Source of the DNA: an uncultured Erysipelotrichaceae bacterium
Lineage (GTDB): Bacteria; Bacillota_I; Bacilli_A; RF39; UBA660
Assembly: GCA_902772675.1 (NCBI GenBank)
Contig: CACYBN010000075.1
Coordinates: forward strand, 1 to 6,938
Direction of reading: 5' to 3'
DNA: 6,938 bases
The position numbers and the translations under genes are program-made. Under the pieces are notes generated by a model. It saw only the letters and a list, made by a program, of their open reading frames with translations, did no database searches and had not been told where the DNA came from. Shown here piece by piece: positions 1 to 5,085 of this stretch; within the stretch, counting starts at the first letter, position 1, and every line of letters begins with the position of its first letter.

Positions 1-822
1 GTAGTAGCTACGATGCATACTAGATTTGATTTTGAATTTAAGAAATATTTAAAATTTAATTTATTAAGTAAAATTGCAATTAAAAATATAATAAGACCAT
101 ATAATAAATGTGATGAATGTATCGCAGTAAATCACGCTTTGGTAAATGTTTATAAAAAATTTGGTTATAAATATGAACCAGTAGTTATTTATAATGGAAC
201 AGATATGAAAACAGTAGAAAGCCCTAATAAAGCAATCAAAGTAATAAATAAAAAATATAATATATCCAAAGATGAATTAGTATTCTTATTTGTAGGTAGA
301 ATTATAAGTATTAAGAATATTTTCTTTATCTTAGAAGTATTGAAGAAATTAAAAGAAAAGAATTATAAATTTAAAATGTTCTATGTAGGAATAGGACCAG
401 ATATTGATGAATTGAAAAAGAAAATAAAAGAATATGAGATGGATGATTATGTTATTGTCACAGGTAAAATAACAGATCGTGAATTATTAAAATCAATCTA
501 TTTTAGAGCAGATTTATTCTTATTTGCATCTTTATTTGATGCATCTAGTTTAGTTCAAATAGAGGCAGCTTCTCAATATACTCCTACTATGTTTATAGAG
601 GGTTCTGTAACTAGTGATACTGTAACTAATAATGTAAACGGATTTACTGCTCCAAATGATATTGATTTATTTACTGAAAGATTAATAGAAATTATAAATG
701 ATAAAGATAAATTAAAAGAAATAGGTATAAATGCTCATAGAGATTTAGCTCTTTCATGGAAAGAAATATCTAAAAGAACATACGAAGAATATATAAAATT
801 AATTAATAAAAACGTTAAATAA
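1..822 (+). CDS. Glycosyltransferase family 4 (GT-B fold), 5'-truncated by window edge
   Basis: Transfers a sugar from a nucleotide-sugar donor, most likely to a membrane lipid or cell-envelope acceptor at the inner face of the membrane; the acceptor cannot be read from sequence. The frame is open from base 1 (V-V-A-T before the first Met at 13), and that Met continues into the H-T-R-F-D segment typical of the N-terminal GT4 domain interior, so 13 is not the true start and the beginning of the gene lies upstream. Counting visible codons, the sequence shows the domain linker with YNGTD (about 64-69), the donor-domain opening FVGR plus KN (about 97-106), a GxGPD turn, TGKI, and the GT4 signature around E188-A-A inside FDASSLVQIEAA, followed by an NGF motif. 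This pattern resembles GT4 lipid glycosyltransferases such as diacylglycerol glucosyltransferases, but the substrate is inference. It ends in TAA. No gene follows closely, so it is the last gene of its unit. Confidence 0.9.
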   Translation, partial: VVATMHTRFDFEFKKYLKFNLLSKIAIKNIIRPYNKCDECIAVNHALVNVYKKFGYKYEPVVIYNGTDMKTVESPNKAIKVINKKYNISKDELVFLFVGRIISIKNIFFILEVLKKLKEKNYKFKMFYVGIGPDIDELKKKIKEYEMDDYVIVTGKITDRELLKSIYFRADLFLFASLFDASSLVQIEAASQYTPTMFIEGSVTSDTVTNNVNGFTAPNDIDLFTERLIEIINDKDKLKEIGINAHRDLALSWKEISKRTYEEYIKLINKNVK

Positions 823-850
823 ATACATTTGTTCTAGTATTTATTCTATA
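818..850 (+). terminator. Possible weak terminator hairpin after the glycosyltransferase
   Basis: A perfect 9-bp inverted repeat (818-826 with 837-845, 10-base loop) overlaps the TAA stop codon of the glycosyltransferase. The stem is almost all A-T and the downstream tract is only moderately T-rich, so it would be a weak terminator. The strong promoter just downstream (855-882) makes a transcript end here plausible, but the call is tentative. Confidence 0.35.
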
Positions 851-854
851 TTCT

Positions 855-882
855 TTGACTTTTTAAGGTTTTGTGTTATTAT
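855..882 (+). promoter_or_regulatory. Promoter driving the riboswitch RNA
   Basis: TTGACT at 855-860 is a near-consensus sigma-A -35 box. TATTAT at 877-882 is a -10 box with a 16-base spacer and an extended -10 TG at 874-875. Transcription should start near 889, immediately before the first bases of the riboswitch aptamer. It is the strongest promoter by eye in the window, which argues that the RNA behind it is really made. Confidence 0.75.
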
Positions 883-890
883 ACAGAGCC

Positions 891-980
891 AAGAAAAGGG
901 AGTAGTTCTCATCGAATGATGAATTGATTCCGTCAGATTTGGTATTATTACCTGGAACTAATTTAATGAAAAAGACTTTT
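891..980 (+). promoter_or_regulatory. yybP-ykoY (manganese-sensing) riboswitch aptamer
   Basis: Family members bind Mn2+ between two docked loops and usually control Mn exporters or related membrane proteins. Seen here: a closing helix P1 (AAAAG 894-898 with CTTTT 976-980) flanked on the 5' side by the family hallmark GGAGTAG (899-905) and on the 3' side by AAGA (972-975). P2 is TCATC 909-913 with GATGA 918-922. P3 is 924-932 with 953-961 (one A-C mismatch), containing the conserved TCA-type internal loop at 933-939. P3 is capped by GGTA 941-944 with TACC 949-952. This matches the layout of the Lactococcus/Bacillus examples, recalled from memory, with the optional P4 arm missing. P1 has only 5 bp. 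The 3' strand of P1 is also the 5' strand of the terminator at 972-1005, so ligand binding should favour read-through (a metal-on switch). The downstream target is unclear: no exporter follows. Confidence 0.85.
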
Positions 981-1005
981 ACGTAAGTGAGAGTCTTGTT
1001 TTTTT
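972..1005 (+). terminator. Riboswitch expression-platform terminator
   Basis: An 11-bp stem (972-982 with 987-997, a few G-U pairs, GTAA loop) is followed by one G and then seven T at 999-1005: a textbook intrinsic terminator. Its 5' arm uses both the conserved AAGA of the aptamer (972-975) and the P1 3' strand (976-980), so the terminator and the ligand-bound aptamer cannot form together. Confidence 0.85.
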
Positions 1006-1014
1006 GTCTTTCAT

Positions 1015-1048
1015 GGCTTTCATTTATGTGAAAGTCTTTTCTTTTTTT
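1015..1048 (+). terminator. Second intrinsic terminator downstream of the riboswitch
   Basis: An 8-bp stem (1015-1022 with 1029-1036, one G-U pair, 6-base loop) is followed by TTTT, C and seven T (1037-1048). There is no reading frame between the first terminator and this one. Its 3' arm, GTGAAAGTCTT at 1028-1038, is nearly identical to that of the first terminator, GTGAGAGTCTT at 987-997. The riboswitch 5' arm at 972-982 could therefore pair with either copy. Confidence 0.75.
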
Positions 1049-1089
1049 AGTACTATAAAGTCATTTTTTTTGTAAATATTAAAGATTTA

Positions 1090-1118
1090 TTTAAAAAAAG
1101 GCTATTTTTTAGTATAAT
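1090..1118 (+). promoter_or_regulatory. Promoter of the AMP-forming ligase
   Basis: TTTAAA at 1090-1095 (weak -35), a 17-base spacer and a perfect TATAAT at 1113-1118. Transcription would start near 1125, almost at the Shine-Dalgarno sequence. The ligase can therefore be transcribed independently of the riboswitch upstream. Confidence 0.65.
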
Positions 1119-1125
1119 GTTCTTT

Positions 1126-1131
1126 AGGTGA
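1126..1131 (+). promoter_or_regulatory. Ribosome binding site fixing the ligase start at 1137
   Basis: AGGTGA lies five bases upstream of ATG 1137. An in-frame GTG at 1128 would extend the protein by three residues, but that codon is part of the Shine-Dalgarno sequence itself, so it is not the start. Confidence 0.8.
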
Positions 1132-1136
1132 TTTGT

Positions 1137-2972
1137 ATGGCAAAGAAATTAAAAGCTCCATGGGTTAAGTTTTATGATAATGAGAAGAGTCATTTGGAAT
1201 ATCCAAATTTCTCAGCTTATAAATTAATTGAATATACTGCTTCTAAGCATTTAAACAATTATAGTTATAACTATTATGGAAATAGAGTAACTTACCATGA
1301 TTTTTTAAAACAAATCGACGAAGTAGCTCGTTCTTTAAAAGCATTAGGTGTTAAAGAAAAAGATGTAGTATCTATATGTATGCCTAATACTCCAGAAGGA
1401 GTAATATCTTTTTATGCAGTTAATAAAATAGGTGCTATTGCTAGTATGATCCATCCTTTATCTGCTGAAAATGAAATTAGAGACTATTTAAAAGTATCTA
1501 AAAGTACATGGTTAATTACTATAGATTTTACTTTTAATAAAGTTAATCATATTATAGATGATACTAAAGTAAAGAAAGTAATTACTGTTAGTGTTGCAGA
1601 ATCAATGCCTAAAATGATGAAATCTTTATATACTGCTAGTAATGTTCCAAAAGCAATTAAGTCATTTAATCCATTAAACTATTTAAATAATATTATTATT
1701 GAAAATAATAAAAATAGAATAGGATGGAAAGATTTTATAGCTTTAGGTAAATCTTATACTAAAGAAATTAATGATGAATTTACTGGTAAAGAAGTAGCAG
1801 CTATTCTATATAGTGGTGGTACTACTGGTACTCCTAAAGGAGTTAAATTAACTAATTTAAATCTAAATGCTGGTGCCATGCAAAACTATGAAAGATGTGC
1901 TAATTTAAATGATAAAGATAAATGTTTAGCTATAATGCCAATATTTCATGGTTTTGGATTAACTGTATGTATACATTGTGTTCAATATTTTGGAGGAGAA
2001 AGTGTATTATTACCTCAATTCAATGCCAAAACTTTTGATAAAATTATGAAAAAATATGAACCTAATTTATTAATCGGAGTTCCAACTTTATTTGAAGCAA
2101 TGACTAATAATAAAGGTTTTGATAAGATGAATTTAAGTTATATTAAAACAGTTATTTCTGGAGGAGATTCTTTATCACCAGAATTAAAAAAGAAATTTGA
2201 CCAATGGTTAATAGACCATCATTCAAGTTCTACTTTAAGAGAGGGATATGGATTAACTGAATGTTGTGCAGCCTCTTGCTTATCTCCAATTAATCATTAT
2301 AAACCTGGAAGTATTGGAATACCTTATCCTGATACTTATTATAAGATCGTAGATATTGGTACTGAAAAAGAAGTTCCATATGGTACTGAGGGTGAAATTG
2401 TTATTACTGGACCTACTGTTATGGATGGTTATATTAATAATAGAAAAGAAACTAAACAAACTCTTAGAAAACATAAAGATGGTTATGTATGGTTACATAC
2501 TGGAGATTCTGGATATATGGATGAAGATGGATATATTTTCTTTAAAGGAAGAATTAAACGTATGATAATTACTTCTGGTTATTGTGTATATCCTAATAAC
2601 ATTGAAAATGTTATTGATTCTGATCCTAATGTAAGAATGTCTTGTGTAATTGGAATACCACATCCATATAAAGTAACTGCTCCAAAAGCGTTTATAGTAT
2701 TAAAAGATAGTGCTAAAGATCAAGAAGAGGTTTTAGCATCAATAAAAGATAGAATAGAAAAGAATCTAGCTCGTTATTCATGGCCAACAGCTTATGAATT
2801 TAGAGATGAACTTCCTAAAACTAAAGTAGGAAAAGTTGCTTATAATGTATTAATACATGAAGAAGAAATGAAAAAAAATGATGAAAAATATACTCCAGAA
2901 ACTGGAGAAATCTTAGGACAAGTAGATTCAATCGAAGATATTCAAGATAAAGTTGAAGAAAATAAAGATTAA
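1137..2972 (+). CDS. AMP-forming acyl-CoA synthetase/ligase (ANL superfamily)
   Basis: Activates a carboxylic acid with ATP to an acyl-adenylate and then normally passes it to CoA; the family name is firm, the acid is not. Of 611 residues, the ANL core motifs are all present: the phosphate-binding loop YSGGTTGTPKG (225-235), the A5 motif YGLTE (371-375), TGD with the ribose-binding Asp (D457), the hinge region KGR (R472), and the C-terminal PKTKVGK with the catalytic Lys (K566). Nothing catalytic is missing. The layout, with a long segment before the phosphate loop (about 145-215), is closest to long-chain fatty acyl-CoA ligases, but dihydroxybenzoate-type or other acid ligases cannot be excluded. 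About 45 charged residues follow the catalytic Lys, a longer tail than usual. No signal peptide or clear membrane segment is seen. The gene has its own promoter and a terminator across its stop codon, so it looks monocistronic. A manganese-type riboswitch lies upstream but behind a second terminator. A role in using host or dietary fatty acids is inference. Confidence 0.9.
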   Translation: MAKKLKAPWVKFYDNEKSHLEYPNFSAYKLIEYTASKHLNNYSYNYYGNRVTYHDFLKQIDEVARSLKALGVKEKDVVSICMPNTPEGVISFYAVNKIGAIASMIHPLSAENEIRDYLKVSKSTWLITIDFTFNKVNHIIDDTKVKKVITVSVAESMPKMMKSLYTASNVPKAIKSFNPLNYLNNIIIENNKNRIGWKDFIALGKSYTKEINDEFTGKEVAAILYSGGTTGTPKGVKLTNLNLNAGAMQNYERCANLNDKDKCLAIMPIFHGFGLTVCIHCVQYFGGESVLLPQFNAKTFDKIMKKYEPNLLIGVPTLFEAMTNNKGFDKMNLSYIKTVISGGDSLSPELKKKFDQWLIDHHSSSTLREGYGLTECCAASCLSPINHYKPGSIGIPYPDTYYKIVDIGTEKEVPYGTEGEIVITGPTVMDGYINNRKETKQTLRKHKDGYVWLHTGDSGYMDEDGYIFFKGRIKRMIITSGYCVYPNNIENVIDSDPNVRMSCVIGIPHPYKVTAPKAFIVLKDSAKDQEEVLASIKDRIEKNLARYSWPTAYEFRDELPKTKVGKVAYNVLIHEEEMKKNDEKYTPETGEILGQVDSIEDIQDKVEENKD

Positions 2973-2995
2973 ATGAAACATTTAATCTTTTTTTT
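2964..2995 (+). terminator. Terminator embedding the ligase stop codon
   Basis: A perfect 12-bp inverted repeat (2964-2975 with 2979-2990, AAA loop) runs into a T tract to 2995. The TAA stop at 2970-2972 lies inside the 5' arm, so the last codons of the gene double as terminator. Confidence 0.85.
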
Positions 2996-3003
2996 GTTAT
3001 ACT
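2995..3003 (+). promoter_or_regulatory. Extended -10 promoter of the membrane-protein/DUF2130 unit
   Basis: TGt-TATACT (TG at 2995-2996 counting the last T of the tract, -10 at 2998-3003) lies directly behind the ligase terminator. No good -35 is seen about 17 bases upstream, which extended -10 promoters tolerate. An alternative -10, TATTAT, overlaps at 3003-3008. Transcription would begin near 3010. Confidence 0.5.
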
Positions 3004-3009
3004 ATTATT

Positions 3010-3013
3010 AGGA
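3010..3013 (+). promoter_or_regulatory. Ribosome binding site supporting the TTG start at 3023
   Basis: AGGA, followed by GTGAT, lies nine bases upstream of TTG 3023. The first in-frame ATG is at 3044 and has only A-rich sequence before it, with no Shine-Dalgarno, so the rare TTG start is preferred. Confidence 0.55.
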
Positions 3014-3022
3014 TGTGATAAT

Positions 3023-3628
3023 TTGAATGATTTTAAAAGAAAAATGAAAGAAAAAATAAAAACTTATTCTAATAAAGAATATTTAGCTGAATATATGAAA
3101 AATGAATATACTACTTTAGATAAAGATGCTGATGTATATTTAAATATTGGTGAAAGAGATGAAATATTCGATTCATGGACAGTAGAAAATCAAATTGATT
3201 TAGAAAATGATATATATGAATTTGTCGAAGAAAAAATAGAAATGTTAGAATGTGATATTCCTATTAATTTACATATTTTAGGATATGAATTTACTTCAAA
3301 AGAAGAAGGAATGATTAAGCATTTATTTAAAGAACATTATTCTATTGAATTATATAAAATTCAAAGAGAGTATAAAAAAACACGTAATAAAGCAATTAAT
3401 ATGTTAGTAATTGGATTTGTTAGTTTATTAATATATTTTTATTTTATAATTTTTAATGATAATGATATTCCTTCAGAAATATTTGCCTTTTTATTTTCAT
3501 TTTCTCTATGGGAATCTTTTGATTCAATTATATATAATTTAAGTGAAATAAAAGAACAAAGAGAGAAAATAACTCAATTATTATTAATGGATATAGACTT
3601 TGAAAATGAGAGGGATGACGATAAATAA
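3023..3628 (+). CDS. Conserved-looking two-pass membrane protein of unknown function
   Basis: Not assigned to a named family. The 201-residue protein has a soluble, charged N-terminal half (1-124), with a D-VYLNIGERDEIFD stretch and an acidic segment, then two hydrophobic segments (about 125-144 and 152-172) separated by a short polar D/N turn, then a charged C-terminal tail. Both ends are predicted on the same side of the membrane, probably the cytoplasm given the K/R-rich segment before the first helix (residues 115-124). No signal peptide and no catalytic motif are visible. TTG 3023 is chosen because of the AGGA upstream; ATG 3044 would remove seven residues. The stop codon is one base before the ATG of the DUF2130 gene, so the two are very likely co-transcribed and translationally coupled. 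A shared function, for example membrane anchoring of the DUF2130 protein, is inference. Confidence 0.8.
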   Translation: MNDFKRKMKEKIKTYSNKEYLAEYMKNEYTTLDKDADVYLNIGERDEIFDSWTVENQIDLENDIYEFVEEKIEMLECDIPINLHILGYEFTSKEEGMIKHLFKEHYSIELYKIQREYKKTRNKAINMLVIGFVSLLIYFYFIIFNDNDIPSEIFAFLFSFSLWESFDSIIYNLSEIKEQREKITQLLLMDIDFENERDDDK

Positions 3629-3629
3629 T

Positions 3630-4982
3630 ATGCATGAAATAAAATGTCCTAAGTGTGGTACAACATTTCAAATAGATGAAGATAATTTTGAATCTATCTT
3701 AAAGCAAGTTAGAAATCATGAATTTGATGAAGAAATGAAAAGAATAGAGAATCAATATAAACTAGATAAAGAAAATGCCTTGAAATTATCTGAATCAGAA
3801 ATAGAAAAGAAATATTTAGAAGAAGAGAATAAACTTAAATTAGAAATAGTTGAATTAAAAAATAAACTTGATATAAATAATAAAGAAAAAGAATCAGAAA
3901 TTAAAGAAGTAACTTTAAATATAGAAAAGAAATATTCTGATGAAATTAATAGATTAAAAACAGATATAAATAATTTAAATAGTAATTTAAAAATAAAAGA
4001 TACAGAAAATAAATTAGCTATAGAAAAAGCAGTATCAGAAAGAGACAAGAATATTGGAGAATTACAAAATAAATTATTATTAAATTCAAAAGAATATGAA
4101 TTAAAAGAAAAAACTATTAAAGATAGTTATAATGATAAGATAAAACAAAAAGATGAAATAATAGAATATTATAAAGATTTAAAAACATCTCTATCTACTA
4201 AGATGGTCGGAGAAACACTAGAGCAACATTGTAATATTGAATTTAATAGATTGAGACCTTTATTTCCTAAAGCTTATTTTGAAAAAGATAATGATGCTAA
4301 AACTGGATCTAAAGGAGATTTCATCTATAGAGATTATGATGAAGATGGTATTGAAATAGTTTCCATTATGTTTGAAATGAAAAATGAGAATGATGAGACT
4401 TCAACTAAACATAAGAATGAAGATTTCTTTAAAGAGTTAGATAAAGATCGTAAAGAAAAGAATTGTGAATATGCAGTACTTGTTTCCTTACTTGAAAAAG
4501 ATAATGATTTTTATAATTCTGGTATAACAGATGTTTCTCATAAATATGAAAAGATGTATGTAATTAGACCTCAATCATTTATTAGTATTATTACATTACT
4601 TAGAAGTGCTAATCTTAATGCATTACAATATAAGAAACAGTTCTTAGAACTTAGAAATACAAATATAGATATATCTAATTTTGAAGAGAACATGAATAAA
4701 TTCAAAGATTCTTTCTCAAAAAATTATCAACTAGCATCATCTAAATTTAATAAAGCTATCGAAGATATAGATAAGACTATTGCTATGTTAAACAGGACTA
4801 AAGAAGAATTACTAAGTAGTGATAGAAATCTAAGACTAGCTAATGATAAAGCTAATGATTTAACTATAAAGAAAATAGTTAAAAATAATAAAACTATGGC
4901 AAGAAAGTTCGCAGATATATCAGATGATCCAGAACTAAAGAAACTTGCTGATAAATTAGAAAATAAAAAAGTAGATGATTAA
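3630..4982 (+). CDS. DUF2130 coiled-coil protein with PD-(D/E)XK nuclease-like core
   Basis: The family is recognised; its function is not established. The 450-residue protein opens with HEIKCPKCG (C6, C9), half of a zinc-ribbon-like motif with no second Cys pair close by. A long charged coiled coil (about 20-185) follows, then the conserved DUF2130 block from STKMVGETLEQHC (E195, E198) through GSKGDF (D230) and MFEMKNE (E249, K251) to NEDFFKELDKDR, YVIRPQ and SSDRNLRLANDKA, ending in a charged helix. An Asp followed about 19 residues later by E-x-K resembles the PD-(D/E)XK nuclease core, and the coiled-coil-plus-core layout recalls RmuC; nuclease activity is therefore inference. No membrane segment is seen. 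The start is uncertain: ATG 3630 follows the upstream stop by one base (TAATATG, coupling) and gives the usual family N-terminus; GAGGG at 3610-3614 is somewhat far. ATG 3615 or TTG 3600 in frame would add 5 or 10 residues and overlap the upstream gene. Confidence 0.85.
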   Translation: MHEIKCPKCGTTFQIDEDNFESILKQVRNHEFDEEMKRIENQYKLDKENALKLSESEIEKKYLEEENKLKLEIVELKNKLDINNKEKESEIKEVTLNIEKKYSDEINRLKTDINNLNSNLKIKDTENKLAIEKAVSERDKNIGELQNKLLLNSKEYELKEKTIKDSYNDKIKQKDEIIEYYKDLKTSLSTKMVGETLEQHCNIEFNRLRPLFPKAYFEKDNDAKTGSKGDFIYRDYDEDGIEIVSIMFEMKNENDETSTKHKNEDFFKELDKDRKEKNCEYAVLVSLLEKDNDFYNSGITDVSHKYEKMYVIRPQSFISIITLLRSANLNALQYKKQFLELRNTNIDISNFEENMNKFKDSFSKNYQLASSKFNKAIEDIDKTIAMLNRTKEELLSSDRNLRLANDKANDLTIKKIVKNNKTMARKFADISDDPELKKLADKLENKKVDD

Positions 4983-4994
4983 TTCTTCTTTTTT
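4965..4994 (+). terminator. Possible weak terminator after the DUF2130 gene
   Basis: AAAAAAG (4965-4971) can pair with CTTTTTT (4988-4994), with an inner AGA/TCT (4973-4975 with 4984-4986) across a T-T mismatch. The hairpin is almost entirely A-T and spans the stop codon. It resembles the stop-codon-embedded terminator of the ligase but is much weaker. Confidence 0.3.
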
Positions 4995-5056
4995 ATTGTT
5001 ATTCTAAATAGTTATATAAGTATAAGTAAAAAGAAAAAATAAATGAGTTTTTAATA

Positions 5057-5065
5057 TGATATAAT
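5057..5065 (+). promoter_or_regulatory. Extended -10 promoter of the UPF0371 unit
   Basis: TGa-TATAAT (TG 5057-5058, -10 at 5060-5065) is a perfect extended -10. The sequence 17 bases upstream is A-rich with no recognisable -35. Transcription would start about 5072, just before the Shine-Dalgarno sequence. Confidence 0.65.
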
Positions 5066-5074
5066 TTTAATGGT

Positions 5075-5081
5075 AGGTGAT
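5075..5081 (+). promoter_or_regulatory. Ribosome binding site fixing the UPF0371 start at 5086
   Basis: AGGTGAT ends four bases before ATG 5086. The in-frame GTG at 5077 lies inside this site and is rejected as the start, as in the ligase gene. Confidence 0.8.
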
Positions 5082-5085
5082 ATAT

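Noticed and set aside
891..1005. T-box, TPP or other riboswitch class for the structured leader
   Set aside because: No T-box TGGNACC antiterminator sequence and no TPP CTGAGA; GGAGTAG, AAGA and the hairpin order fit yybP-ykoY specifically.
1006..1023. Tandem CTTTCAT pair as a direct-repeat operator
   Set aside because: Only two 7-base copies two bases apart; better explained as part of the overlapping terminator stems.
1128..1136. GTG 1128 as the ligase start
   Set aside because: The codon is within the AGGTGA ribosome binding site for ATG 1137; the same applies to GTG 5077 against ATG 5086.
2280..2474. Minus-strand reading frame of 64 codons inside the ligase gene
   Set aside because: Lies wholly within a conserved ANL-domain coding region, low-complexity Ser/Asn/Ile-rich product, no ribosome binding site: a shadow frame.
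2356..2565. Plus-strand reading frame of 69 codons in another frame of the ligase gene
   Set aside because: Overlaps the TGD and hinge motifs of the real gene; product is Leu/Lys/Met-rich noise from AT-rich codons.
3752..4048. Minus-strand reading frame of 98 codons opposite the DUF2130 coiled coil
   Set aside because: A Ser/Phe/Leu-rich product is the expected antisense of a Lys/Glu/Asn-rich coiled coil; no promoter or ribosome site.
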